The notes: generated from the letters alone by a model not told the origin. Counted from the first letter of the stretch, positions 52,427-61,946 are shown. The stretch is DNA of 64,000 bases from Ardenticatenaceae bacterium (GCA_030065875.1 JASJCR010000016.1:58669-122668); one strand, 5' to 3'. A program made the numbers and translations.

Positions 52427-53758
52427 ATGACGACAACCGCCATCGATAATCAGCAGGGAAAAATCACTGTGGCTGACATTCAGCCGGTGATTCGGGTGGC
52501 GGCCTGGCTGCTGTTGGCGCATGCCGCTTTATGGGGGCTGTTGTTTTTTCGCTGGGTGACTTTCGCCTCTTTTTCCTGGGTCCCTTTTGACTTTGAGAAC
52601 GCCCTGGCCACGTTTCCCCCGATTTTGGCCTATGTGGTGTACCTGCTGGGGTTAATCGTGGATCTGACCGCAGCTTTGATGATTCTTCGCGGCATCGATG
52701 CCGGTCGGCTGCTCGGCCTTGGGCGGGGAGTGGCCGTCATTTTCATGGCCGGGGTATATTGGGCGATGACTCAGGAGTTTTTTGGAGCGGTTTATCTAGC
52801 GGGATTGGCCGGTTTGCTGCTGGTGATGCTTACGCGCCAAAATGCCTGGGCGATCAATTATTCGGCCGCCTTTTGGCTAATCATATTTTTTGTGTTGCCA
52901 AACGTCATTGTCCTACTCATCAGTTTGAGTGAGCGTGGTCCAAGGGGGACGATTATCTATCCAAATTTGCTGGAAGATGGTCTGGTTTCTCTTTTCAATG
53001 ACTACGTGCGATTTTTTACCCCTATTGGGGGGCAATTTATATATTTAAGAATCTTTTGGCGGTCAATGGGACTGGCCGTGGGCAACACCATACTTTGCCT
53101 TCTCTTTGGCTATCCGTTTGCCTACTGGATCGCTCGTCAGGAGGTGAGGTGGCGCAATATACTCATTTTTCTGGTCATGATTCCTTTCTGGACCAACTTT
53201 CTGGTGCGCACCTACGCCTGGCTGCTGCTGCTGCGAGATTCAGGATTGATCAATAATTTTTGGACGAGTACCCTTCACGAACAGGCGGTCGCTCTGGCGG
53301 GAAGCAGCGGGTTTTTTGCCTGGTTGGCGGAGGTAACGGCCGCTCCGCTACCCCTGCTTTTTAACACGGGATCGGTATTTTTGGGGTTATTCTACGGATT
53401 TTTTCCTTTTGTGGTTTTGCCTCTTTACAGCAATTTGGAGAAGCTCGATTGGTCCCTGCTGGAGGCGGCCTCAGATTTGGGAGCCAACGGCTACTATCGC
53501 ACGACCCGCGTGTTGCTGCCCCTGTCACTGCCGGGGATCGTGGCCGCCAGCATTATCGTTTTTGTGCCTTCGCTAGGCGCGTACGTGACCCCGGCCATCA
53601 TGGGTGGGGGGAAAGTATCCCTGCTGGGGAATTTGCTGCAGCAGCAGTTTATGACCGCACGCGATTGGCCGTTTGGATCGGCAATTGGCTTCCTGATGAT
53701 GGCCATTATGCTGTTAGCCATTTTGATTTACTTTCGATTTTCCGGAGAGGAGGGGTAA
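52427..53758 (+). CDS. potB: Polyamine ABC transporter permease with extra N-terminal membrane region
   Basis: A 443-residue permease, about 150 residues longer than usual. Residues about 146-443 are a normal BPD_transp_1 domain with EAA motif EAASDLGANGYYRTTRVLLPLSLPGI-like (written here as EAASDLGANGYYRTTRVLLP plus LSLPGI). Residues 1-145 add about four extra helices (WLLLAHAALWGLLFF, VVYLLGLIVDLTAALMI, AVYLAGLAGLLLVMLT). The extra part is not a recognised family. It starts 2 bases after potA and directly abuts potC. Confidence 0.9.
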   Translation: MTTTAIDNQQGKITVADIQPVIRVAAWLLLAHAALWGLLFFRWVTFASFSWVPFDFENALATFPPILAYVVYLLGLIVDLTAALMILRGIDAGRLLGLGRGVAVIFMAGVYWAMTQEFFGAVYLAGLAGLLLVMLTRQNAWAINYSAAFWLIIFFVLPNVIVLLISLSERGPRGTIIYPNLLEDGLVSLFNDYVRFFTPIGGQFIYLRIFWRSMGLAVGNTILCLLFGYPFAYWIARQEVRWRNILIFLVMIPFWTNFLVRTYAWLLLLRDSGLINNFWTSTLHEQAVALAGSSGFFAWLAEVTAAPLPLLFNTGSVFLGLFYGFFPFVVLPLYSNLEKLDWSLLEAASDLGANGYYRTTRVLLPLSLPGIVAASIIVFVPSLGAYVTPAIMGGGKVSLLGNLLQQQFMTARDWPFGSAIGFLMMAIMLLAILIYFRFSGEEG

Positions 53759-54568
53759 ATGGCGGCCGTTTCTGTACCTTCCCGCAATAAAATTCGAAAA
53801 TCGTTTAACCAGCGGGTATTGACCTGGCTGTCGATCGGCTTATTTATTTTTTTATACTTGCCGATTGTGATTTTGATCATCTACTCGTTTAATGAAAATC
53901 GTTTTGTTTCTATCTGGACCGGGTTTAGCCTCAAATGGTATGGGGAGGTCTTTCGCGACGATGCCTTTCGCAGCGCATTTAGTATCAGCATGTGGCTGGC
54001 GGTGTGGTCTACCGTCATCAGCACGGTGCTGGGAACGCTGACGGCGATTGCCATGGAGCGCTTTAAATTTTGGGGAAAGGCCACTTACGACGCCATTTTA
54101 TATTTGCCGATTATCATCCCGGATATCGTCATGGCTCTTTCGACCCTGCTCTTTTTTGTCATGTTGGGGGTGGCGCTCAGTCGCTATACGGTTTTAATCG
54201 CCCATGTGGCCTTTAATATCTCTTTTGTGGCCATCGTGGTCAGGGCTCGATTGGCGGATATGGATGCGGTTCTGGAAGAGGCCGCGGCCGATTTGGGAGC
54301 CAACCCATGGGAAACATTTCGCCGTATCACCGTGCCTCTGCTGCTGCCCGGCATCGTGGCCGGTGCCCTTCTGGCTTTTACCCTGTCGCTTGATGATTTT
54401 GTCATTACCTTTTTTATGGCTGGACCTGGATCAACCACCCTGCCGGTACTCATTTTTTCCAAGCTGCGTTTTGGGGTGACCCCTGAAGTCAATGCGATTT
54501 CTACCCTCATGTTTTTGGGTTCGACGGTGCTGGTGATTATTTCGCTTTTAATTCAGCGACGGGCTTGA
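53759..54568 (+). CDS. potC: Polyamine ABC transporter permease
   Basis: A 269-residue permease with six helices and the EAA motif EEAAADLGANPWETFRRITV, the usual PotC length. It pairs with PotB to form the membrane channel. Its ribosome-binding site GAGGAGGGG lies within the end of potB, and no gap separates the genes. A 175-base gap with its own start signals precedes potD. Confidence 0.94.
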   Translation: MAAVSVPSRNKIRKSFNQRVLTWLSIGLFIFLYLPIVILIIYSFNENRFVSIWTGFSLKWYGEVFRDDAFRSAFSISMWLAVWSTVISTVLGTLTAIAMERFKFWGKATYDAILYLPIIIPDIVMALSTLLFFVMLGVALSRYTVLIAHVAFNISFVAIVVRARLADMDAVLEEAAADLGANPWETFRRITVPLLLPGIVAGALLAFTLSLDDFVITFFMAGPGSTTLPVLIFSKLRFGVTPEVNAISTLMFLGSTVLVIISLLIQRRA

Positions 54569-54743
54569 TAAAAGATAACTTTAGATTTTTCACTTTTCAG
54601 ATTAATGCAGAATGACACAAATGACGTAAATAGACCTGTAATGTAATTGTAAAAGTATTTCTGACAGAAGTGGCGCGGTCGAGAAACCGGCCGCAGCCTA
54701 TTCCCACAGAAATTATGTAACCGATCATTGTAAGGAGAAGAAG

Positions 54744-55922
54744 ATGATAAAAAAAGGTTTGGTTATATTAGGTTTGGCGCTCACCATGGCGTTAGCGGCC
54801 TGTGGCGGTGGACCAGCAGGCGGCCCGGCCGGAGGGCCGAGCGCAGCCCCTGAAACGGAAGCGGACGCCAGCAGCAGTGAAGAAACGGCCGACGGCCCGC
54901 AGCTGGCCGATCAGCTGAGCGTTTACAATTGGGCCGATTATATTGACGAGCAGATTTTGGTGGATTATGAAGAAGAATTTGGGGTTGAGATCATCTATGA
55001 TACCTATGCTTCAAATGAAGATTTACTGGCCAAACTGCAGGCCGGGGCAGAGGGGTATGACGTCATATTTCCGAGTGACTACATGGTGGCGGTCATGATC
55101 GATTTGGGATTGTTGTCAGAAATCGATCTTGCTCAGCTGTCGAACGCGGACAACATGGATCCTCAATTTATGAATGCCCCCTTCGACCCCAACAACCAGC
55201 ATTGCATGCCGTATCAATGGGGGACAACCGGCATCGGATATCGGGCTGGCAACGAGTTTTTTGAGGAAAACCCGCCAACTAGCTGGGCCTATGTGTTTGA
55301 GCCGGAATTGCTGGAGCAGTACGCTGGAGACGGAATTAACGTTTTAAACGACCCGCGTGAGTTGGCCGCGGCCGCAGCCATCTATCTTGGCCTCGATCCA
55401 AATACAACCAATCCGGATGAACTGGATCAAATTTTAAATTTGATTTTGACCGCCAAGCCGTATTGGAAAACGTTTAACAGCGAAGATTTTGGTTCCTCCC
55501 TGTTGGTTCCAGATGAGGTGGTTTTGTCTCACGCCTGGAGTGGCCCGGTGGCTCAGGCATATTATGACACCTATGATGAAGAACTTGAGGACGGCAACTG
55601 GTATTATTCAATTCCGGAAGAAGGGGCGGTGAAGTGGCTTGATAATATTTGTATTACCTCTTCGACGGAGCGGTATGAAACGGCCGTGCACTTCATGAAT
55701 TACCTGCTCCGGCCGGAAGTGGGGGCCGCGATTACCAACTTTGTGTATTACGGAAGCCCCAATAAAGCGGCAGAGGCGTTTATACTGCCGGAAATTCTGG
55801 AAGATCCCTCAATTTACCCTCCGGCTGAGACACAGGAGAATTTGGTCTGGTTGACCGAAGTTGGTGACGAAGGAGTCAGACTGTACGATGAGCTGTGGAC
55901 GGCCGTGAAAGCCGGCGGCTAA
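54744..55922 (+). CDS. potD: Polyamine ABC transporter substrate-binding lipoprotein
   Basis: A 392-residue lipoprotein (lipobox LAAC, Cys20) with a Gly/Pro/Ala linker, then a PotD/PotF-like binding fold: LSVYNWADYIDEQILVDYEE, YDVIFPSDYMVAVMI, MPYQWGTTGIGYR and FMNYLLRPEVGAAITNFV. It captures spermidine or putrescine outside the membrane and delivers it to PotBC. AAGGAGAAGAAG precedes the ATG. The 175-base gap upstream may hold a separate promoter, as expected when the binding protein is needed in excess. Confidence 0.93.
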   Translation: MIKKGLVILGLALTMALAACGGGPAGGPAGGPSAAPETEADASSSEETADGPQLADQLSVYNWADYIDEQILVDYEEEFGVEIIYDTYASNEDLLAKLQAGAEGYDVIFPSDYMVAVMIDLGLLSEIDLAQLSNADNMDPQFMNAPFDPNNQHCMPYQWGTTGIGYRAGNEFFEENPPTSWAYVFEPELLEQYAGDGINVLNDPRELAAAAAIYLGLDPNTTNPDELDQILNLILTAKPYWKTFNSEDFGSSLLVPDEVVLSHAWSGPVAQAYYDTYDEELEDGNWYYSIPEEGAVKWLDNICITSSTERYETAVHFMNYLLRPEVGAAITNFVYYGSPNKAAEAFILPEILEDPSIYPPAETQENLVWLTEVGDEGVRLYDELWTAVKAGG

Positions 55923-55932
55923 CAGGGTTTTT

Positions 55933-57543
55933 GTGAGTCAGGCAGCATTGGCGATTTATAACGCCAAAATTTTCACCGCCAATGATCAGCTTCCGTTCGC
56001 GGAGGCTGTGGCGGTGAACGGCAATCAGATCATTTATGTGGGCAGCGATGAAGGACTGCGTCCCTACTTGGCTCCCGATACCCAGGTTATTGACGGATTG
56101 GGGCGATCGGTGATACCCGGCATCATCGACGCCCATTTTCATTTCGAGTGGGGTTCACAAACCCTGGTGGGCGCTCAGCTTTATGGGTTAAAGACCCTGG
56201 CTGAACTTCAAAAGGCGTTCGAGGCGTGGATGGTGGAAAACCCTGATCTGCCGTGGGTACTGGGTCAAGGCTGCTCTTACGCCATCCCATCGGATCATGA
56301 GCCTTTAACGCGCGTTTATCTCGATCAGATTGAGTCAGAGAAGCCATTGGCGGTGACCACATTTGACATGCACAGCATGTTTGTCAACACGGCCGCGCTC
56401 AAAGCGGCCGGTTTGTGGGATGATCCACCGGACGAGCTGGCCAACGGGTCGGTGGTCCTTGGGGAAGATGGCCGGCCGACCGGGGAACTGTACGAAATGG
56501 ACGCCATGAATTATGTGCGTCGTGCATTCCCCAAACCGACTGTGGCCGATCGCATTCAAACGATCCAGAAGGGGTTGGCTTTACTGGCCAGGCACGGTAT
56601 CACCAGCGTGCACAATATGGATGGGGATCTTCGCCAGGGCGAGATTTACGCTATGATGGAAGATCGCGGCTTGCTTACCGCTCGCGTTCATTTGCCTTTT
56701 TGGGTCAAACCGGAAATGGAGCTCTCTACCATGCTTGACCAAGCGACCGCGATGCGCGACCGCTTTTCCACCGAGCTGCTCCGTTCAAGCGGGGTCAAGT
56801 TTTTTATGGATGGCGTATATGAGAGCTATACTGCGGTCACCTTAAACGGGTATCCGGATCAGCCGCAAAACCTCGGCGAGCCGATATGGCCGGCCGAGCG
56901 CTTTGCCGAATTTGCGGCCGCCGCTGATCGAGAAGGGCTGCAAATCGCCGTTCACGCCTGCGGCAACGGGGCGGTGCGTCGGGTGCTGGATGGTTTGGAA
57001 GCAGCTCAAAAGAAAAACGGCCGGCGGGACAGCCGCCATCGGATTGAGCATATCGAAATGGTCGATACGGCCGATGTGACCCGTTTTGCTGACCTAGACG
57101 TCTTGGCCTCGATGCAGCCTCTCCATGCTCCTCTTGAAGAAAATGATCCGGATGTTTGGACCACCCGGGTGTTCCGTGAAGAATGGGACTGGGCATTCCC
57201 CTGGCGGTCCCTGCGCGAGGCGGGAATCCGCCTTGTTTTTGGCAGCGATTGGCCGGTTGTGACGCTCGACCCACTCCTGGGGATTTGGGGCGCGGTGAAT
57301 CGCCGCCCCCTGGCTCAAGACGTCAAAAATCACCGACAAACGTTAACCGAAGCGATTCTGAGCTATACGCGCGATGCCGCTTATGCTGAATTTCAGGAAG
57401 AGAAAAAAGGTCGGATTAAGGTGGGCATGTGGGCCGATCTCGTGCTGCTGTCCGACGATATTTTTGCTCTGCCGGCCGAGCGGCTCAATGAAGTGAGGGT
57501 CGAGCGTACGGTGTGCAACGGCCGTATGGTTTATCAGCGGTAA
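55933..57543 (+). CDS. Amidohydrolase (YtcJ-like, amidohydrolase family 3)
   Basis: A 536-residue metal-dependent hydrolase. The metal-binding IPGIIDAHFHFEWG, the inner domain HACGNGAVRRVLDGL, RHRIEHIEMV, and FGSDWPV at the C-terminal end match the YtcJ/amidohydrolase-3 group. It hydrolyses an amide, imide or ester bond in small compounds; location in the polyamine operon suggests an acyl-polyamine or ureide substrate. GTG start 10 bases after potD. No signal peptide, so cytoplasmic. Confidence 0.88.
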   Translation: MSQAALAIYNAKIFTANDQLPFAEAVAVNGNQIIYVGSDEGLRPYLAPDTQVIDGLGRSVIPGIIDAHFHFEWGSQTLVGAQLYGLKTLAELQKAFEAWMVENPDLPWVLGQGCSYAIPSDHEPLTRVYLDQIESEKPLAVTTFDMHSMFVNTAALKAAGLWDDPPDELANGSVVLGEDGRPTGELYEMDAMNYVRRAFPKPTVADRIQTIQKGLALLARHGITSVHNMDGDLRQGEIYAMMEDRGLLTARVHLPFWVKPEMELSTMLDQATAMRDRFSTELLRSSGVKFFMDGVYESYTAVTLNGYPDQPQNLGEPIWPAERFAEFAAAADREGLQIAVHACGNGAVRRVLDGLEAAQKKNGRRDSRHRIEHIEMVDTADVTRFADLDVLASMQPLHAPLEENDPDVWTTRVFREEWDWAFPWRSLREAGIRLVFGSDWPVVTLDPLLGIWGAVNRRPLAQDVKNHRQTLTEAILSYTRDAAYAEFQEEKKGRIKVGMWADLVLLSDDIFALPAERLNEVRVERTVCNGRMVYQR

Positions 57544-57583
57544 GAAGGTTTTGGCTTTCCGCCAGCCCCAAAAAGGGAAAATT

Positions 57584-58888
57584 ATGACTATTTCGCAACA
57601 GTTGAATGAAAAGCAAAAAAAGCACCTCTGGCCCAATCACCTGCTGTATTATCAAGATCCCCTGCCTCTGGATCGAGGGGAGGGGGTGGTCGTCTGGGAT
57701 GTAGACGGCAATCGCTATCTCGATTTCTTTGCCGGAATATTGACAACCAGTGTCGGCCACAATAACCAGCGGGTCAACGAGCGTATTCATGCCCAGGTTG
57801 ACAAAATGCTGCACAGCTCAACCCTTTATCCCAACGCGGCACATCTTGAATATGCCGAAATGTTGGGGAAAATTACCCCGGACGGGTTAGACACGTTTTA
57901 TTTTGGGGCCACCGGAACCGATGCGGATGAAAGCGCCGTTTTATTGGCCCAGGTGCACACCGGCAATACTGAAATCATCGCCCTGAGGCACGGCTACAGC
58001 GGCAAATCCCAGATGGCGATGACCCTGACCGGCCAATCATCCTGGCGTATGGGTCCGGTGCACATCGGCTACGTGCGCCACGCGATGACCCCTTATGTTT
58101 ATCGTGCCCTGGGCAATCTGGATGAAACTCGGTACGTTCAGGCTTGTCTGGATGATCTGCAGGACGTTATTCAGACGATGACCTCCGGCCGGATTGCGGG
58201 GATGATCCTGGAGCCGATTCAGGGTGTGGGAGGGTTTATTACCCTGCCTGATGCCTATTTACGGGGCGCGGCTGAAATCGTGCGGGCACACGGTGGGCTG
58301 GTGATTATCGACGAAGTTCAAACCGGATTTGGGCGCACCGGCACACACTGGTGGGGGCATCAGCACAGCGGCATCAAACCGGACATCATGACGATGGCCA
58401 AAGGGATCGCCAACGGCATGCCCCTTTCGGCCGTGGCCACGACGGCGGACATTGCCCAAAGCTTGGTCGGGGCCGGATTAACGGTTTCTACCTTTGGCGG
58501 CAACCCGGTTTGCTGTGCGGCCGCCATCGGCACATTGGAAGAGATGATGAACCAATATAACCCAGACCACTGTGCCGCCGTCGGTGAAGAGTTGGAGGCC
58601 GGCCTCAAGCATTTGCAGCAAAAGTATCCGATCATTGGCGAAGTGCGCGGCCGGGGTTTGATGCAGGCCACCGAAATAGTTTCAGATCCGGTGACCAAAG
58701 AAGCCGCGCCACATCTGGCCAACGCGGTTTTAGAAGCCGGTCGGCAGGCGGGTATTTTAATCGGGAAAGGGGGAATGTTTGGCAATGTACTGCGCATCGC
58801 CCCACCTCTCTCGGCCACCAAAGAAGATGTCGCCGAAGCGCTGCAAAAACTCGATATCGCCTTTGCCCGGGTTCAGGAAATGGCGTGA
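57584..58888 (+). CDS. Class III PLP aminotransferase (AGXT2/GABA aminotransferase-like)
   Basis: About 434 residues, class III omega-aminotransferase. LILEPIQGVGG-like segment (MILEPIQGVGGF), VIIDEVQTGFGRTG and the PLP Lys in DIMTMAKGIANGMPLSAV are clear. The usual NSGTEANE is TGTDADES here, a slight departure at the phosphate/substrate site. It moves an amino group from an omega-amine to a 2-oxoacid, as in putrescine or GABA breakdown. Start at 57584 follows AAAGGGA; the frame opens at 57551. Confidence 0.9.
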   Translation: MTISQQLNEKQKKHLWPNHLLYYQDPLPLDRGEGVVVWDVDGNRYLDFFAGILTTSVGHNNQRVNERIHAQVDKMLHSSTLYPNAAHLEYAEMLGKITPDGLDTFYFGATGTDADESAVLLAQVHTGNTEIIALRHGYSGKSQMAMTLTGQSSWRMGPVHIGYVRHAMTPYVYRALGNLDETRYVQACLDDLQDVIQTMTSGRIAGMILEPIQGVGGFITLPDAYLRGAAEIVRAHGGLVIIDEVQTGFGRTGTHWWGHQHSGIKPDIMTMAKGIANGMPLSAVATTADIAQSLVGAGLTVSTFGGNPVCCAAAIGTLEEMMNQYNPDHCAAVGEELEAGLKHLQQKYPIIGEVRGRGLMQATEIVSDPVTKEAAPHLANAVLEAGRQAGILIGKGGMFGNVLRIAPPLSATKEDVAEALQKLDIAFARVQEMA

Positions 58889-58894
58889 AGCTGT

Positions 58895-59533
58895 ATGAGT
58901 GAAATAATTTATACCAATCTTTCGCGAGAGCGCTGTGCAGAGGTGGTTGACCTGCTTGATATTTGCTTTCCTCACATGACGGCCGATGAGCAGTACTCCG
59001 AAGAGGAATTACAGGAGCACGTCGCCTATTTCCCCGAAGGATTGGTCGTTGCTTTCGATGATAAGAAGGTTGTGGGGATGGGATCCGGTATATTTGTAGA
59101 CCTCGATTTTGATCGTTTGCCCCCAACCGAGGAGGATCTTCTTTATACCGACGATCAACCCAACCACGATTATGCTGGTGACTATTACTATGGCAGCGAC
59201 ATGGCGGTTCATCCCGATTATCGCGGCCGGGGCATCGCCCGTGAGATTTACAACCGGCGCAAACAGCTGGTGATCGATTTTAATAAAAAAGGGTTTGCGG
59301 CCGCGGCGGTGCTGCGGGATTTTCACAAGTACAAAGATCAGCTCGATGTTCACGCCTATGTAGGCAAGGTAATCGCCGGCGATATCTTTGACCCAACGCT
59401 GTCCGTGCAGCTGCGAAACGGATTTGAGGTCATACGGCCGATCAAGGATTTTTTCCCCCATCCACCCTCCGATCACTGGTCTGCCTTAATTTTGTGGAAA
59501 AACCCGCATTTCCAGGGTGAAAAACCATCGTGA
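58895..59533 (+). CDS. GNAT-family N-acetyltransferase, first of a tandem pair
   Basis: A 212-residue GNAT protein with acetyl-CoA motif A, VHPDYRGRGIAREIYNRRKQLV, and the later stretch VQLRNGFEVIRPIKDFFP. It is a paralogue of the next gene over nearly its full length. It should acetylate an amine of a polyamine, amino acid or derivative, or a protein; substrate inferred only from location. It begins 6 bases after the aminotransferase stop. Confidence 0.88.
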   Translation: MSEIIYTNLSRERCAEVVDLLDICFPHMTADEQYSEEELQEHVAYFPEGLVVAFDDKKVVGMGSGIFVDLDFDRLPPTEEDLLYTDDQPNHDYAGDYYYGSDMAVHPDYRGRGIAREIYNRRKQLVIDFNKKGFAAAAVLRDFHKYKDQLDVHAYVGKVIAGDIFDPTLSVQLRNGFEVIRPIKDFFPHPPSDHWSALILWKNPHFQGEKPS

Positions 59534-59542
59534 GAGCGGAAG

Positions 59543-60169
59543 ATGGATAAGGTAGAGATTGTCAATATCCAACCAGAGCACGCCGAAGCCCTGGCAGATT
59601 TGCAAAGAATTTGTTTTCCGACCCTAGGCCGTCACGAATTAATGGGGATCGAGCATTTTCTCAAGCATTGTGAGGTGTTCCCGGAGGGGGAGTTTGTGGC
59701 CCTGGTTGGCGATCAGGTTGTCGGGTTGGGCTCCGGTTTTTTTGTCCACTTCGATTTTGAACATCCGGGACACACCTTTAACGAAATTATCGCTGGCGGG
59801 TATTACACCAATCACGAGCCAGATGGGGATTACTATTACGGGGCGGACATCAGTGTCCACCCCGATTTTCGCGGCCGGGGGATCGGCCGCCTACTGTATG
59901 AAGCGCGTAAAGAGCTGGTCATTCGCACCAATCGACGGGGCATCGTAGCTGGGGGCGTTCTGCCCGGTTATCCAAAGTTCAGAAGTGAATTGACGATCCC
60001 GGTGTATGTCGAAAAAGTCGTGGCTGATGAGCTGTTTGATCCCACCCTAACGATGCAGCTACGCAACGGGTTTGAGGTCCTCGGCCTGCTTGAAAATTAC
60101 ATTGAAGATTCAAATTCAGATAATTGGGCCACGCTTATTTATTGGCAGAATCCGCACTATCAAGGGTGA
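59543..60169 (+). CDS. GNAT-family N-acetyltransferase, second of a tandem pair
   Basis: A 208-residue paralogue of the preceding gene, sharing GDYYYGADISVHPDFRGRGI, EKVVADELFDPTLTMQLRNG and the final LIYWQNPHYQG. GGAAG precedes the ATG, 9 bases after its neighbour. The pair looks like a tandem duplication with diverged substrate pockets. Its last 35 bases overlap the end of the convergent lipoprotein gene at 60135. Confidence 0.88.
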   Translation: MDKVEIVNIQPEHAEALADLQRICFPTLGRHELMGIEHFLKHCEVFPEGEFVALVGDQVVGLGSGFFVHFDFEHPGHTFNEIIAGGYYTNHEPDGDYYYGADISVHPDFRGRGIGRLLYEARKELVIRTNRRGIVAGGVLPGYPKFRSELTIPVYVEKVVADELFDPTLTMQLRNGFEVLGLLENYIEDSNSDNWATLIYWQNPHYQG

Positions 60170-61946
60170 TCCACACGGTTTCGATCAGGTTGACGGCCCG
60201 TTCAAGTGCGCGGTCCGAAATGTCAACGGATTCATAATCTACCGCTTTTGAAGATAAAAAGAAGCCGAGCTCGATTCCGTGGGCCGATAAAAATGATTCA
60301 CCGGCTTCGTTGTAAAATAAGACCGCTTTCCGCTTTTCTTTGAAGATAAGATCCTGACGTTGCAGCCGCTGATCAAGGGTGAAAATGATGTCTTGATCGC
60401 TATCCCTGGTAAAAATTTCGCCTGCCCCGAGACAGCAGGGACCGATTGGGGCTTCACTTCCTTCCGGCCGGGCGTAGATCATGAGCGTATAAGGATTTTC
60501 ATTTTCAATGTAGGTGTATTCGACCCGAACATAACCGTCTTCACCGGCAAATGTTGTCAGGTTTCCCTCTGCGTTCGGGTAAATTAGCCCAAAAGGAAAA
60601 TCCGGTTGAGAAAAGATTGTCAGATTGGGATCGGCTGTTGATTCGGGAGCTTCACCGCTGATTTGCATGGTTGGAGAGTAGTCGAGGAGATAAATCTGAT
60701 CAAAATCAGGCAGTTCGATGATAGCTGTTTTCCCGGTTGACAGCATGTACGTCTGAATCAACGGTCTGTTAGAGGTTCGCACGAGATACGCCAGCGTATC
60801 TTCATTTAGCCAAACCGGTTTTGAGGTGTTGGAGCCAAGGTGGACGATTTGGCTGCCATCGGCCGCAACGAGATAAACCCCTCCATCAACCGTTTGGGCG
60901 GCCCAGGCGTTAACTGCCAGCCAGGAGCCATCAGAGTTAAAAACAGCGGCCGGAGGGAAACCGCCCATGCCTGGCGCTTCGACCCGGAGGGGGACCACGA
61001 CCGAGTTTTGGGCCGGATCATAAATCATCAAACCGGGGCTGACCCCACTTTTTAATTTCCCCCACCATGCCTGCTTGCCATCGTCAGCTACAGCCGGCGA
61101 AAAGAGGGAAGTATCCTGGCTCACCGCACCAACTCCGACAAACGGTTGGCTGCTCGGGTTGATGAGCGACCCATTTTCCCACTGGTAGATAATTGGCGCC
61201 GGGGAAGTCGTGACGCTGTACACGACCCGGCCGTTGGTCACCGCCGGTGGAGAGGTCATTTTTTGATCGTCTAGAATCGTGACCATACCGGTCTCGACAT
61301 TGATTAATGCCGGATGTCCGGCATTTGGCCCCTCATCGTCTGGATCGTCAAAAATCCCGGTCAAAATTGTGCTCTCATCGAGCCACCAAAAAGTCGGCAT
61401 AAACCCCAGGCTGTAAATATCTAACGTCAGATTGGTTGAAGATTGATCCATCAGATCGGTAATGATGATCTCTCGCGGAAGTTCTCCATCCTCACAGCAA
61501 ACGACGGTAATCAGGCGGTTGACCGCGGGGTCAAAGTGGTTCAACCCCGGCTCGGGTTGTGAGTATAGTTTCACGGGCTGTGATGCAGCAGAAAACGACC
61601 AGAAATCACCTGCATCATCCTGAATAATCAACCCGGGTGGAGCGGGAATTGAAGATGTTGGATCGGGAGCGGATTTGATGATCGGTGATGATTCATCGCT
61701 GCTGGAAATGGTGGCGGTCGGTTGAGGAATAGTGGGGGTTGGTTGAGGGACGGCCGTGTTGTCCACCTGCACGGTTGGATCGACTGGTGGGGTGGTGGAT
61801 GGTTGCACGGTTGGCGTCAATTCAACCTGTTGTGCGATTGGTTCTGACGTTGTGCCGGGATCACAGGCGACGCCTAAAAATGCAAGAACAAGGTACAGCC
61901 AGATCACTGGCTTAAACAAAGCGTGATTTTCGTTTAGGTTGATCAT
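60135..61946 (-). CDS. Beta-propeller-like lipoprotein of unknown function
   Basis: A 603-residue lipoprotein (Cys28 in LGVACDPG) with a Pro/Thr/Ser linker to about residue 105. The middle has repeated TolB/WD-type beta units (GLIIQDDAGDFWSF, NGRVVYSVTTSPAPIIYQWENG, GVYLVAADGSQIVHLGSNTSKPVWLNEDTLAYLV), i.e. a propeller-like fold, followed by a C-terminal alpha/beta domain from about residue 430. No catalytic residues recognised. Its 3' end overlaps the convergent GNAT gene by 35 bases. Confidence 0.72.
   Translation of the reverse strand: MINLNENHALFKPVIWLYLVLAFLGVACDPGTTSEPIAQQVELTPTVQPSTTPPVDPTVQVDNTAVPQPTPTIPQPTATISSSDESSPIIKSAPDPTSSIPAPPGLIIQDDAGDFWSFSAASQPVKLYSQPEPGLNHFDPAVNRLITVVCCEDGELPREIIITDLMDQSSTNLTLDIYSLGFMPTFWWLDESTILTGIFDDPDDEGPNAGHPALINVETGMVTILDDQKMTSPPAVTNGRVVYSVTTSPAPIIYQWENGSLINPSSQPFVGVGAVSQDTSLFSPAVADDGKQAWWGKLKSGVSPGLMIYDPAQNSVVVPLRVEAPGMGGFPPAAVFNSDGSWLAVNAWAAQTVDGGVYLVAADGSQIVHLGSNTSKPVWLNEDTLAYLVRTSNRPLIQTYMLSTGKTAIIELPDFDQIYLLDYSPTMQISGEAPESTADPNLTIFSQPDFPFGLIYPNAEGNLTTFAGEDGYVRVEYTYIENENPYTLMIYARPEGSEAPIGPCCLGAGEIFTRDSDQDIIFTLDQRLQRQDLIFKEKRKAVLFYNEAGESFLSAHGIELGFFLSSKAVDYESVDISDRALERAVNLIETVWITLDSADSANK

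Noticed and set aside
52427..53758. PotB as a fusion caused by a frameshift
   Set aside because: The frame is continuous from a start 2 bases after potA and no second start with a ribosome-binding site is visible near residue 145.
56837..57274. 145-residue minus-strand frame within the amidohydrolase gene
   Set aside because: Arg/Pro-rich composition without ribosome-binding site, antisense to a clear enzyme; a coding shadow.
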